From Azonexus hydrophilus (GTDB lineage: Bacteria; Pseudomonadota; Gammaproteobacteria; Burkholderiales; Rhodocyclaceae), in assembly GCF_001956855.1 (NCBI RefSeq), contig NZ_MTHD01000001.1, forward strand, positions 620,001 through 684,000: 64,000 nucleotides of DNA, in the 5' to 3' direction. Below the pieces are notes generated by a model, which worked only from the letters and a program-made list of their open reading frames with translations, was not told the DNA's origin and ran no database searches. Below, one piece after another: positions 16,098 through 24,914 of this stretch. A program made the position numbers and the translations under genes. Position 1 is the first letter of the stretch, and each line of letters starts with the position of its first letter.

Positions 16098-16859
16098 ATG
16101 AGCGCCCGCCCGCAACTCTTCCTCGGCCATGTCATGCACCGGCGCCTGCGGCCGGCGGTGAATGCCTTCGTCTATCCGGTGTTCTACGTGCAATTGCCGG
16201 TGCGCGACCTAGCGGCCGGAAATTGCGGCATTTTTGCGGTCGACCGCAAAAATCTGCTGAGTTTTCGCACGGCCGACCACGGTCCGCGCGACGGCAGCCC
16301 GCTGTTGCCGTGGATCACCGGCATCCTGCGCGAGCATGGCCTGCCCGACGACGGCGAGATCATGCTGCAGACCTTCCCGCGCGTGCTTGGCTACGTCTTC
16401 AATCCGGTCAGCTTCTGGTTCTGCCATGACCGGGCGGGCGCGCTGATCGCCGTGCTGGCCGAGGTCAACAACACCTTTGGTGGCCATCACAGCTACCTGC
16501 TGCACGATGGCGGCCGGGCCCTGCCGGAAGGGGGCGAGATCCACGCCGGCAAGGCTTTTCACGTGTCACCGTTCTGCACCGTCGACGGCGCGTATCGCTT
16601 CCGTTTCCGCCAGGCTCACGCCGTGCACTTGGCGCGCATCGACTACGACGATGCACAGGGTGAGTTGTTGCTCACTTCCATTTCCGGAAAGGCGCAGGCG
16701 TGGACCGCAGGAAACCTGCTGCGCGCCTTCCTGCGCATGCCTTTACTCACGCTGGGCGTGATCGCCCGCATTCACTGGCAGGCCCTGCGGCTCTGGATGA
16801 AGGGCGTGCCCTTCATCGGCGCCCGCCCGCCGCAGGTTCTACAGGAGACGACAAAATGA
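16098..16859 (+). CDS. DUF1365 family protein
   Basis: The 253-residue protein has the DUF1365 hallmarks: a short LFLGHVMHRRLRPAVNAFVYPVFY opening, LPWITGILREHGL, and FPRVLGYVFNPVSFWFCHD, plus a hydrophobic helix near the C terminus. The activity is unknown. It always travels with CFA-synthase-like and flavin oxidase genes, which suggests a role in fatty acyl chain modification at the membrane. The stop overlaps the ATG of the next gene (ATGA at 16856-16859). A perfect 24-bp palindrome sits inside the coding sequence at 16230-16253, encoding FAVDRK. Confidence 0.88.
   Translation: MSARPQLFLGHVMHRRLRPAVNAFVYPVFYVQLPVRDLAAGNCGIFAVDRKNLLSFRTADHGPRDGSPLLPWITGILREHGLPDDGEIMLQTFPRVLGYVFNPVSFWFCHDRAGALIAVLAEVNNTFGGHHSYLLHDGGRALPEGGEIHAGKAFHVSPFCTVDGAYRFRFRQAHAVHLARIDYDDAQGELLLTSISGKAQAWTAGNLLRAFLRMPLLTLGVIARIHWQALRLWMKGVPFIGARPPQVLQETTK
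16230..16253. repeat. 24-bp perfect palindrome centred on GTCGAC, inside the DUF1365 gene
   Basis: The left arm ATTTTTGCGGTC is followed immediately by its complement, with no loop. It belongs to the same repeat family as the copies at 33201 and 45241, but here it is within a reading frame. Confidence 0.85.
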
Positions 16860-18046
16860 CCCAGGCAATGACCCTGCGCGGTGGCACGACGCTGGCCCGC
16901 GACACCCGAACCGTCTTCGGCATGCTCGAAGGCTTGCACGATGGCCTGCTGGAAATCCGTCTGCCCGATGGCGACTGCGCCCTGTTCGGCAACGGCGAGC
17001 ACGGCGTCACGCTGCAGGTGCACGACGAGGCGATGTTCGGCCGGGTGCTGGCGCGTGGCGACATCGGGCTGGCTGAAGCCTACCTCGACGGCCAGTGGGA
17101 TGCGCCGGACGTGACGGCGCTGCTGCTCCTGCTGGCGCGCAATCGTCCGGCGCTGAAGCAGGCGGTGTATGGCTCCTGGGCCAACCTGGTCGCTGCCCGC
17201 ATCCGCCACTGGCTGAACCGCAACAGTCGTGCCGGCAGCAAGCGCAACATCATGGCCCACTACGATCTGGGCAACGATTTCTATCGCCTGTGGCTGGATC
17301 GCTCGATGAGCTATTCGTCGGCGCTGTACCGGAGCGGTGAAGATGACAGCCTGGAGACAGCGCAGCAGGCCAAGTACCGGCGCATCCTCGACCGCCTGCA
17401 GGCGGCGCCCGGCCAGCAGGTGCTGGAAATCGGCTGCGGCTGGGGTGGCTTCGCCCGGATGGCTGCTGCCGACGGCCTGGCGCTGACCGGCCTGACGTTG
17501 TCGCCGGCACAGCTGGCGTGGGCGCAAAACAGTGCGCCGGCGGCCGATTTGCGCCTGCAGGACTACCGCGACCTGAACGAAAGCTTCGACCATGTGGTGT
17601 CGATCGAGATGTTCGAGGCCGTCGGCGAGCGCTGGTGGCCGACCTATTTCGCCAGCGTGGCGAAAGCCCTGCGCCCGGGCGGCAAAGCGGTGATCCAGAG
17701 CATCACCATCGCCGACGACCTGTTCGCCGATTACCGCAAGGGTACCGATTTCATCCAGCAGTACATTTTCCCGGGCGGCATGCTGCCGTCGCGCCAGGCT
17801 TTCCGGGTGGCGGCGCAAAAAGCCGGGCTGGCCGTCACCGACGAATTCGCCTTCGGTCACGATTACGCGCGCACGCTGGCCGAATGGCGCGCCGCCTTCG
17901 AGCGCAACTGGCCGCAGATCGCCGGGCAGGGCTTCGACGATAGCTTCCGTCGCTTGTGGCGTCTCTATCTCTGTTATTGCGAGGCCGGTTTCCTGGCCGG
18001 CAATATCGATGTCGTCCAGTTCGAGCTGGCGCATGCACCGGCGTAG
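16856..18046 (+). CDS. Cyclopropane-fatty-acid synthase-like SAM methyltransferase
   Basis: The 396-residue protein resembles CFA synthase: AHYDLGNDFYRLWLD at 134-148, SAM motif VLEIGCGWGGFA at 189-200, IEMFEAVGERWWPTYF and the C-terminal FQQYIFPGGMLPS block. These enzymes methylate double bonds of membrane phospholipid acyl chains. In the DUF1365/flavin-oxidase context the close relatives include UfaM-type enzymes that start furan fatty acid formation; which product is made here cannot be told. Start ATG at 16856 overlaps the DUF1365 stop. The next gene starts 14 bp before this stop. Confidence 0.9.
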   Translation: MTQAMTLRGGTTLARDTRTVFGMLEGLHDGLLEIRLPDGDCALFGNGEHGVTLQVHDEAMFGRVLARGDIGLAEAYLDGQWDAPDVTALLLLLARNRPALKQAVYGSWANLVAARIRHWLNRNSRAGSKRNIMAHYDLGNDFYRLWLDRSMSYSSALYRSGEDDSLETAQQAKYRRILDRLQAAPGQQVLEIGCGWGGFARMAAADGLALTGLTLSPAQLAWAQNSAPAADLRLQDYRDLNESFDHVVSIEMFEAVGERWWPTYFASVAKALRPGGKAVIQSITIADDLFADYRKGTDFIQQYIFPGGMLPSRQAFRVAAQKAGLAVTDEFAFGHDYARTLAEWRAAFERNWPQIAGQGFDDSFRRLWRLYLCYCEAGFLAGNIDVVQFELAHAPA

Positions 18047-18536
18047 CCTGCTGCTGGCGCTGCTCGGCTGGCCGTTGCTGGCCCGTGCCGGCAGCGCGCC
18101 GCCGTTATACGGACTGCGCCGCCGCGGTTCCGGCAGTTTCCGCCGCTTTGGCTTCCTGGTTTACGAAGCCACGTTGTGGTCCGGCGATGAATCGACAAAG
18201 CAGCCGGGGCCGCCGCTGGCGCTGCGCCTCGATTACCGGCGCAGCATCAGCGGACGCGACATCGCCGAGGCCAGCGTCCGGGAAATGACCCGCTTCGTTG
18301 CCGATGCCGCCCGGCTCGACGCCTGGGGCGATCAGATGGCGCGGATCTTCCCGGATGTGCGCGATGGCGATCACCTGCTCGGCGTGTGGCGTCCGGACGG
18401 TGCGTATTTCTATCAGGGCGACCGGCTGATCGGCAGCATCCGCGATGCCGAATTCGCCCGGGCCTTCTTCGCCATCTGGCTCGATCCGCGCAGCAGCGCG
18501 CCCGGCCTGCGCGCAGCCTTGCTCGAGGCGGTCTGA
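18033..18536 (+). CDS. Chalcone-isomerase-like periplasmic protein
   Basis: The 167-residue protein has an N-terminal signal peptide (HRRSLLLALLGWPLLARAGSA) and the fold of the bacterial chalcone-isomerase-like family: GFLVYEATLWSG, RLDYRRSISGRDIAEASVREM, and YFYQGDRLIGSIRDAEFARAFFAIWL. Chalcone isomerase-like proteins bind fatty acids rather than flavonoids in many organisms, which agrees with its position after the CFA-synthase-like gene. It overlaps that gene by 14 bp, so translation is coupled. An earlier in-frame start at 18009 would bury the signal peptide and was not chosen. Confidence 0.8.
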   Translation: MHRRSLLLALLGWPLLARAGSAPPLYGLRRRGSGSFRRFGFLVYEATLWSGDESTKQPGPPLALRLDYRRSISGRDIAEASVREMTRFVADAARLDAWGDQMARIFPDVRDGDHLLGVWRPDGAYFYQGDRLIGSIRDAEFARAFFAIWLDPRSSAPGLRAALLEAV

Positions 18537-18554
18537 GGCGCCGGGCGCCCCGCC

Positions 18555-19778
18555 ATGAAACCGACGCCAACCTTCGCTTACGGCCTGCTTGGCCTGCCGC
18601 TGGCATTTGCCGCGCTGCCGATCTACGTGCATGTGCCGAACTACTATGCGCTGGTCACCGGCATGGATCTGGCGCTGCTCGGGTTCATCCTGCTCGGCGC
18701 CCGGCTGGCCGATGCCGGCATCGATCCGTGGCTGGGCTGGCTGGCCGACCGCGTGCCGCGCCGGCCGATGCTGGCAGTGGCGCTGCTGCCCTTCGTGCTG
18801 GGTTTCGTCATGCTGCTCAATCCGCCGGCCGGCCCGGCGGCACCGTGGTTGCTCGCGTCCTTGCTGCTGACCTACCTCGGCTTCTCCGCAGCGACCGTGG
18901 CGTATCAGGCCTGGGGCGCCGATGTCGGCGGCGATTCTGCCTTGCGTACCCGGCTGACTGCGTCCCGCGAAGGCTTCGGCCTGCTCGGCGTGGTCCTCGC
19001 CGCCGCGTTGCCGACGGTGCTTGCCGGCAACCTGCAGGACGGCATTGCCCGTCTTTCCTGGCTGCTGCCGCCAATCGTGCTGCTTGCCGCCGTTGTCGCA
19101 TTTTCGCGGGTTGGGGCCGGTCGACCGCAAGTGGTCGAGGTGCTGGCCTTGCGCCCGGCCATGCGCGGGGTGCTGGGTGATCCGGCGTTTCGCCGCCTGC
19201 TACTGGTGTTCATGTGCAACGGCATCGCTTCGGCCTTGCCGGCGACGCTGTTCCTGTTCTTTGTTGCCGATGTGCTGCAGCGCGAAGCGGCCAGCGGCGC
19301 CTTGCTGGCGATCTATTTCCTCGCCGGGGCGGCGTCCCTGCCGCTGTGGCTGAAGCTGGCGACACGCCTGGGGCGGCCGCTGGCCTGGCTGGCGGCGATG
19401 GGGTTGGCGATGCTGGCCTTCGCCGGCGCCGGTCTGCTCGGGCCGGATCAACTGGTGGCGTTCGCGCTGATCTGCGTCGCCTCCGGGCTGGCGCTCGGCG
19501 CCGACCTGGCGCTGCCGGCGGCAATCGCCGCCGATCTGGGCGAGCGACGCGGACAGGTCGGTGCCTGTTTCGGCGTCTGGAATCTTGTCGCCAAACTGAA
19601 TCTGGCGCTGGCGGCCGGGCTGGCCTTGCCGCTGATCGGCCTGTTCGGCTACGTGCCGGGCAGCGGTGCCGGCCTGCCGGCGCTGGTCTTCGCCTACGCC
19701 CTGTTACCGCTGGCCTTCAAGGCCATCGCCGCCGCGCTGCTGTGGCGCTGGCGGCATTCACTGGAGATCGAATCATGA
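18555..19778 (+). CDS. MFS-type membrane carrier of the photo-oxidative-stress-like operon
   Basis: The 407-residue protein has twelve predicted hydrophobic segments and a sugar/cation-symporter-like loop LADRVPRRPM after the first three segments. It resembles MFS proteins of the GPH type found beside DUF3833 and chalcone-isomerase-like genes. Substrate is unknown; a lipid or lipid precursor is one possibility. Its stop overlaps the ATG of the DUF3833 gene (ATGA at 19775-19778). It lies in the middle of the operon 18 bp after the chalcone-isomerase-like gene. Confidence 0.82.
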   Translation: MKPTPTFAYGLLGLPLAFAALPIYVHVPNYYALVTGMDLALLGFILLGARLADAGIDPWLGWLADRVPRRPMLAVALLPFVLGFVMLLNPPAGPAAPWLLASLLLTYLGFSAATVAYQAWGADVGGDSALRTRLTASREGFGLLGVVLAAALPTVLAGNLQDGIARLSWLLPPIVLLAAVVAFSRVGAGRPQVVEVLALRPAMRGVLGDPAFRRLLLVFMCNGIASALPATLFLFFVADVLQREAASGALLAIYFLAGAASLPLWLKLATRLGRPLAWLAAMGLAMLAFAGAGLLGPDQLVAFALICVASGLALGADLALPAAIAADLGERRGQVGACFGVWNLVAKLNLALAAGLALPLIGLFGYVPGSGAGLPALVFAYALLPLAFKAIAAALLWRWRHSLEIES

Positions 19779-20296
19779 AACTGCTGGCTGTCGCTGCGTT
19801 GTCGCTGGGTCTGGGGGCGTGTGCCGCGCCGGGTGTCGAACAATACCGGGCGGAACAGCCGGTGTTGAAACTGGAACAGTATCTTTCCGGTCAACTCGAC
19901 GCCTGGGGCATTTTTCAGGGGCGCTCGGGCGAGGTGAAGAAGCGCTTTCACGTCCGCATCGACGCCCGTTGGCAGGACGGCACCGGCGTTCTCGACGAGC
20001 ATTTCACCTGGTCCGACGGAACGACTTCGCGGCGCGTGTGGACGCTGGTGCGTCAGCCCGACGGGCGTTATCTCGGCACTGCCGACGATGTGATCGGCGA
20101 GGCGATCGGCGAAGTTGCCGGCAACGCCTTGCGCTGGCGCTATGTGCTGGCGTTGCCGGTGGATGGCAAGGTATACAACGTCGATTTCGACGACTGGATG
20201 TTCCTGATGGACGACAAGGTCATGCTCAACCGCTCCTACATGTCGAAATGGGGTGTCAATCTCGGCGAGGTCACGCTGACCTTCGTCAAGCGCTGA
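19775..20296 (+). CDS. DUF3833 family lipoprotein
   Basis: The 173-residue protein has a lipoprotein signal (LAVAALSLGLGAC, lipobox LGAC with Cys about 17) and the DUF3833 features: LEQYLSGQLDAWGIFQGRSGEV, FTWSDGT, DGRYLGTADDVIGEAIGEVAGNALRWRY and DDKVMLNRSYMSKWG. Function is unknown, but it is a standard member of the oxidase/DUF1365/CFA cluster and should sit in the outer or inner membrane leaflet facing the periplasm. It overlaps the MFS gene and is 7 bp before the dehydrogenase gene. Confidence 0.88.
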   Translation: MKLLAVAALSLGLGACAAPGVEQYRAEQPVLKLEQYLSGQLDAWGIFQGRSGEVKKRFHVRIDARWQDGTGVLDEHFTWSDGTTSRRVWTLVRQPDGRYLGTADDVIGEAIGEVAGNALRWRYVLALPVDGKVYNVDFDDWMFLMDDKVMLNRSYMSKWGVNLGEVTLTFVKR

Positions 20297-20303
20297 GACG
20301 GCG

Positions 20304-21065
20304 ATGGCGCTGAATCCGAAAATCACCGACTGGCAGGGCCGGCGCGTCTGGCTGGTCGGAGCCTCGGCGGGCATCGGGGCGGCGCTGGCGCAGGCGCTGG
20401 CCGCTCGCGGCGCCCGTCTTGTCCTTTCGGCGCGCAGTGCCGACAAGCTGGCGGAACTGGGCTTGCCCGGGGCGCTGCTGCTGCCGTGCGATGCCACCGA
20501 CAGCACCAGCCTGGGCGAGGCACTGGCCGCCCAGGTCGGTCACTGGGGCGGGCCCGACCTGGTCATCTACCTGGCCGGCGACTATGTGCCGATGAGCGCT
20601 GACGATTTTTCCATCGCGGTGGCCGAGCGGCTTTTTGCGGTCAACTTCCTTGGCGCGGCAAAAATGACCGGTGTCGTGCTGCCCGCCTTGCGTGCCGGCG
20701 GCGGCATCGCCTTCGTTGCCAGCGTCGCCGGTTATCGCGGTCTGCCGAAGGCGCTGGCCTACGGGCCGGGCAAGGCGGCGCTGATCCATTTTGCCGAATG
20801 CCTGCACCTCGATCTGGCGCCGCGCGGCATCGGCGTCTGGGTGATCAATCCCGGCTTCGTCGCCACCCGGCTGACCGCCCGCAACGATTTTGCCATGCCG
20901 GCGCTGATGACCGCAGAAGCGGCGGCGTCGGCCACGCTTGATGGCCTGGCCAGCGGCCGCTTCGAGATTCATTACCCGAAACGCTTCACCCGCGTGCTGA
21001 AGTTCCTTTCCCTGCTGCCCGACAGCTGGTATTTCCCGCTCGTCCGGCGCTTTACCGGAGGCTGA
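20304..21065 (+). CDS. Short-chain dehydrogenase/reductase
   Basis: The 253-residue protein is a classical SDR: GASAGIGAALAQALAARGARLVLSAR is the cofactor site, YLAGDYVP corresponds to the NNAG region, and Ser-x12-Tyr-x3-Lys is present as VASVAG...ALAYGPGKAAL, with Tyr and Lys at about 151 and 155. The basic residue after strand 2 suggests NADP. The substrate is not evident. In related clusters SDRs of this type stand next to SnoaL-like genes, as here, 1 bp upstream. Confidence 0.87.
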   Translation: MALNPKITDWQGRRVWLVGASAGIGAALAQALAARGARLVLSARSADKLAELGLPGALLLPCDATDSTSLGEALAAQVGHWGGPDLVIYLAGDYVPMSADDFSIAVAERLFAVNFLGAAKMTGVVLPALRAGGGIAFVASVAGYRGLPKALAYGPGKAALIHFAECLHLDLAPRGIGVWVINPGFVATRLTARNDFAMPALMTAEAAASATLDGLASGRFEIHYPKRFTRVLKFLSLLPDSWYFPLVRRFTGG

Positions 21066-21066
21066 C

Positions 21067-21489
21067 ATGAAACATGCTGCCCTGATCGATTTTTACCAGA
21101 CGCTGACGCCAGAATCGGTCGCCCGCTTCGCCGAGTTCTATAGTGCCGACGCCTGGTTCAAGGACCCGTTCAACGATGTGCGCGGCCTGCCGGCCATCGA
21201 GCGCATCTTTCGCCACATGTTCACGCAGGTTGGCGAGCCGCGTTTCGTCGTCACCGAAACGGTTGCCGACGATGGCGGCGCGGTGCTGGTCTGGGAGTTC
21301 TGCTATCGGGTCAGTCTGTGGGGGCGGGGCGAAACCCAGGTCATGCGCGGCGTCTCGCACCTGAGGTTCGATGCCGCCGGCAAGGTCTGTCAGCACCGCG
21401 ATTACTGGGACACCGGCGAGGAGCTGTACATGAAGCTGCCGGTGCTGGGCGGCTTGTGGCGCGGCTTGCGGCGGCTGCTGGCGGCCTGA
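21067..21489 (+). CDS. SnoaL-like / NTF2-fold protein
   Basis: The 140-residue protein has the cone-shaped NTF2 pattern of small SnoaL-like proteins: an N-terminal helix ending in YSADAWFKDPFNDVRG, IERIFRHMF, and the strand ISGV-like RGVSHLRFDAAGKVCQHRDYWDTGEELY. No catalytic role can be assigned. It is the last gene of the folE2 operon and ends at the base before the converging MscS gene. Confidence 0.85.
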   Translation: MKHAALIDFYQTLTPESVARFAEFYSADAWFKDPFNDVRGLPAIERIFRHMFTQVGEPRFVVTETVADDGGAVLVWEFCYRVSLWGRGETQVMRGVSHLRFDAAGKVCQHRDYWDTGEELYMKLPVLGGLWRGLRRLLAA

Positions 21490-22350
21490 TCAGGGCGCCG
21501 TCAGCGCGGCTTCGGCGGTGACGATCTTGACGTGCGGGAACGGAATCTCGATGCCCCGACGCTCGAACGCGGTTTTGGCCCGGCGCAGGTATTCGCGGCG
21601 CACGCCCCACTGTTCGCCGGGGGCGACGCGGAAGCGGCCGCGGATGACCACCGACGATGCCGCCCACTGGTCGACGCCGGCAATTTCCAGCGCGTCGAGG
21701 ATTTTCGGGCCGAAGTTTTCGTCACGGCGCAGTTCGTCGCCAACCTCTTGCATCACCGCCACCACTTCATCGACATCCGCGCCATAGGCCACGCCCAGGT
21801 CGATGACGGCGCAGGCGTGGCCCAGGCTCATGTTGGTGACCACGGTGATCTGGCCGTTGGGCACGTAATGGACATTGCCGGCGTAGTCGCGCAGGCGCAG
21901 GTAACGCAAGGTCAGTTCCTCGACGGCACCGGTCTTGCCGCCGGCCTCGATGACGTCGCCGAGGCGGATCTGGTTTTCCAGCAGCAGGAAGAAGCCGGTG
22001 AAGTAATCCTTGACCAGGCTCTGCGCGCCAAAGCCGACGGCGATGCCGGCAACACCGGCGGCTCCGAGCAGCGGCGCCACTGAAATGCCGACTTCACCGA
22101 GGATCAGCAGCACGGTGACCACCGACAGCACGACGGTCAGCGCGTAACGCAGCACGCGCGACAGCGTGCGCACCCGCTGGGCGCCTTCCAGGCTTTCCTG
22201 GCGGCTGGCGATCAATTCGCGGAAGCGCGGGGTGATGCGCTGGATCAGGTGCTGCAGGAAAAGTGCGAGGCTGATGATGACGACGATGCGCAGCGGTGTG
22301 GCGAACTGGCTGGCCAGCATCTGCAGGGATTCCGGGTCGGCTGGGAACAT
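21490..22350 (-). CDS. MscS-type mechanosensitive channel
   Basis: The 286-residue protein has three N-terminal hydrophobic segments, the pore helix GAAGVAGIAVGFGAQSLVKDYFTGFFLLLENQIRLGD, and the beta-domain LRYLRLRDYAGNVHYVPNGQI. This is the standard small-conductance MscS architecture, which opens in hypo-osmotic shock to release solutes. It diverges from the glucosylglycerol-phosphate synthase gene, and a second MscS-type gene lies on that gene's other side. Convergent with the SnoaL-like gene without any gap. Confidence 0.9.
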   Translation of the reverse strand: MFPADPESLQMLASQFATPLRIVVIISLALFLQHLIQRITPRFRELIASRQESLEGAQRVRTLSRVLRYALTVVLSVVTVLLILGEVGISVAPLLGAAGVAGIAVGFGAQSLVKDYFTGFFLLLENQIRLGDVIEAGGKTGAVEELTLRYLRLRDYAGNVHYVPNGQITVVTNMSLGHACAVIDLGVAYGADVDEVVAVMQEVGDELRRDENFGPKILDALEIAGVDQWAASSVVIRGRFRVAPGEQWGVRREYLRRAKTAFERRGIEIPFPHVKIVTAEAALTAP

Positions 22351-22607
22351 GATTTTCTCTCGGGTGCCATCGGCTTCAGATGCGGCCGATTTATTTGGTT
22401 TTAAATCGAATTTGCTTGTTAAAAACTCGTGTTTTTATAAATCATATTTGAAATCAACATATTGGATTGTTACAATGCTTGACGCGGCGAAAATTTAACA
22501 TTGTTTTTCAATGTAATTTGTTCGTGTTGTGCTGATCCGGCACGGCGGTTTTGGTTATTTGATGTCCTGTGGTTTCGCCGCTCCGGGGGGCGTCCGGGAG
22601 TGACACG
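22351..22607. promoter_or_regulatory. AT-rich divergent control region with a predicted ggpPS promoter
   Basis: The 257-bp region is much richer in A+T than its surroundings. TTGAAA (22448-22453) and TACAAT (22471-22476) with a 17-bp spacer form a good sigma70-type promoter for the synthase, leaving a leader of about 125 bases. A small hairpin, CGATTTA at 22387-22393 with TTAAATCG at 22401-22408, lies upstream. Salt control is inferred from the gene products. Confidence 0.55.
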
Positions 22608-24845
22608 ATGTTATTGGCAACAGATCTCGACGGGACTTTTCTCGGTGGTTCGGCAGAGCAGCGCCAGGCCCTCTATCAACTGATTTCCGGCAGCCAGGAC
22701 ATCCAGCTGGTGTTCGTCACCGGGCGCGGGCTGGAGGCGGTGATGCCGCTGCTGTCCGACCCGATGGTGCCGACGCCCGACTACATCATTTGCGATGTTG
22801 GCGGGACGGTTGTCGAGGGCGGCTCGTTGCAGCCGGTGCAGCCCCTGCAGGCCGGAATCGATTTGCGCTGGCCGGGCGAGCGCACGGTTGCCGATGCGAT
22901 GGCGCAATTTCCCGAGCTGGAGCGCCAGGAAGTTCCGCAGCAGCGACGCTGTTCCTACTTCTGCCACCAGGATGCAGTGACGCCCGAGTTGATCGAGGTG
23001 GCTCGCGCGCTCGATTGCGAGGTCATGTACTCGGCCAGCCGTTATCTCGATCTGCTGCCGGCCGGGGTGAACAAGGGCAGCACGCTGAAGGCGCTGGTCG
23101 AACATCTGGGCGTGCCGCACGCGCAGGTGCTGGTGGCAGGCGACACGTTGAACGACCTGGCGATGTACGAAGCCGGTTTTCAGGGCGTCTGTGTCGGCGA
23201 ATCCGAGCCGGCGCTGCTGGCGGCGACACAGGCGCTGCCCAATGCATTCCACGCGAGCGATCCCGGTTGCGGTGGCATCCTGCAGGCGATCGTCCATTAT
23301 TCCCTGTTGCGGCCGGGCTATCTCGACGCGGCAACGGTCAGCGCCGAGCGCGGCCGGGCCGAACTGGTGATGGTCTATCATCGCCTGCCCTACGAGGAAC
23401 ACCGGATCAACGGGCGCATCGTGCAACGGCGGCCGAAATCGCCGAACGGCATCATCCCGACGCTGCTTTCGTTTTTTGCCGCCGGTCAGCGCGGTTCCTG
23501 GGTTGCCTGGAGCATCCACGACGAGGCGCTCGACCCGCCTTTCGAAGTGCACACCACGGTCGATGCCAAGGCCTATCCCGGCCTGCTCGCCGCCCGCGTC
23601 GCCTTGTCCAAGGAGGAGGTCGACGTCTTCTACAAGCGTTTTTCCAAGGAAGCCTTCTGGCCGACGCTGCATACCTTCTGGGAGCGGGCGGTGTTCCGCG
23701 AGGAAGACTGGGCGGTATTTGTTGCGGTCAACCGCAAGTTTGCCGAAAGAACCGCCGCCGAGGCTGCCGAAGGGGCGACCGTCTGGCTGCACGACTACAA
23801 CCTGTGGATGGTACCGGCGGCGCTGCGCGAGTTGCGCCCGGACCTGAAGATCGCCTTCTTCCACCACACCTATTTCCCGTCGGCCGACGCCTTCAACGTC
23901 CTGCCCTGGCGCCGCGAAATTGTCGGCAGTCTGCTGCAATGCGACTACATCGGTTTCCATATTCCCCGTCAGGCGGAGAATTTCGTCGATGTCGCCGCCG
24001 GCGTCGCCTCGCTGCAGATACTCGAACGCCGGGCCTGCGCGCCGCGCTACCTGACTTACGGTTGTGCTGTCGGCCTGGAGACGATGACCACGCGGATCGA
24101 GGTGCATGGCCGGCAGATCGGTCTCGGCGCGCATCCGGTCGGGCTCGATCTCGGCCGCATCCGGCAGTCGCTGCAGCATGCAAAAACGCCGGGGCGGCGG
24201 GCGGCGATCCGTAACGAGTTCGCCGGCAAGCGTCTGGTGCTGTCGGTCGAACGGCTCGACTACACCAAGGGCACGCTGGAAAAGATCCGTGCTTTCGGTG
24301 ATCTGCTCGAACGCTATCCGCAGATGCGCGGCAAGGTATCGCTGGTCGTCGTCTGCGTCCCGGCGGCCAAGGAAATGACCATCTACGACGAACTACAGGT
24401 GCAGATCGAACAGGCTGTCGGCCGGGTCAACGGCCAGTACGCTGAAGTCGGCTGGTCGCCGATCCGTTTCTTTTTCCGGCCGCTGCCCTTCGAGGAAGTG
24501 GTCGCCTGGTACGCGGAAGCCGACGTGATGTGGATCACGCCGCTGCGCGACGGGCTCAATCTGGTGTGCAAGGAATACGTGGCGACGCAGGGCCAGACCG
24601 ACGGGCGCGGCGTGCTGGTGCTGTCGGAATTTGCCGGCGCGGCTGCCGAACTGCACGGCGCGCTGCTGACCAATCCGCACGATCCGGCCGACCTGCGCGA
24701 GCGCCTGCGCCAGGCCATCGAGATGGACCCGGTCGAACGCGATTCGCGCCTGCGCGGCCTGAACGAAATCGTCTGTCACAACGATATCGAGTGCTGGGGG
24801 CGGGAGTTTCTCGATGCTGTAGCCGCAGTGGGGGCTTCATCCTGA
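22608..24845 (+). CDS. ggpPS: Bifunctional glucosylglycerol-phosphate synthase/phosphatase
   Basis: The 745-residue protein fuses an N-terminal HAD phosphatase (DLDGTFLG with nucleophile Asp6, and GDTLNDLAMYE) to a GT20 glycosyltransferase from about residue 255 (IHDEALDP, WLHDYNLWMVP, HHTYFPSADAF, RLDYTKG, TPLRDGLNLVCKEY). This order matches the GgpPS enzymes of Azotobacter and Pseudomonas, which make glucosylglycerol, a compatible solute for salt stress, rather than the OtsA/OtsB pair for trehalose. The GT20 acceptor cannot be fixed from sequence alone. GGGAG stands before the ATG at 22608. The gene is flanked by two MscS-type channels. Confidence 0.85.
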   Translation: MLLATDLDGTFLGGSAEQRQALYQLISGSQDIQLVFVTGRGLEAVMPLLSDPMVPTPDYIICDVGGTVVEGGSLQPVQPLQAGIDLRWPGERTVADAMAQFPELERQEVPQQRRCSYFCHQDAVTPELIEVARALDCEVMYSASRYLDLLPAGVNKGSTLKALVEHLGVPHAQVLVAGDTLNDLAMYEAGFQGVCVGESEPALLAATQALPNAFHASDPGCGGILQAIVHYSLLRPGYLDAATVSAERGRAELVMVYHRLPYEEHRINGRIVQRRPKSPNGIIPTLLSFFAAGQRGSWVAWSIHDEALDPPFEVHTTVDAKAYPGLLAARVALSKEEVDVFYKRFSKEAFWPTLHTFWERAVFREEDWAVFVAVNRKFAERTAAEAAEGATVWLHDYNLWMVPAALRELRPDLKIAFFHHTYFPSADAFNVLPWRREIVGSLLQCDYIGFHIPRQAENFVDVAAGVASLQILERRACAPRYLTYGCAVGLETMTTRIEVHGRQIGLGAHPVGLDLGRIRQSLQHAKTPGRRAAIRNEFAGKRLVLSVERLDYTKGTLEKIRAFGDLLERYPQMRGKVSLVVVCVPAAKEMTIYDELQVQIEQAVGRVNGQYAEVGWSPIRFFFRPLPFEEVVAWYAEADVMWITPLRDGLNLVCKEYVATQGQTDGRGVLVLSEFAGAAAELHGALLTNPHDPADLRERLRQAIEMDPVERDSRLRGLNEIVCHNDIECWGREFLDAVAAVGASS

Positions 24846-24914
24846 GGTTCGGTCCGCGGGCTGTCATCTGCTGCGACTAGAATGCAGCATTGTTCGTAAT
24901 GAGGTTTGCCATCC

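Noticed and set aside
13931..16135. Long open frame on the minus strand opposite folE2 and the flavin oxidase gene
   Set aside because: High G+C lengthens antisense frames. The product is rich in Arg, Gln, His and Gly without any domain, and the plus-strand genes are clear family members.
22611..24179. 522-codon minus-strand frame opposite ggpPS
   Set aside because: Shadow of the synthase gene; low-complexity Arg/His/Gln content.
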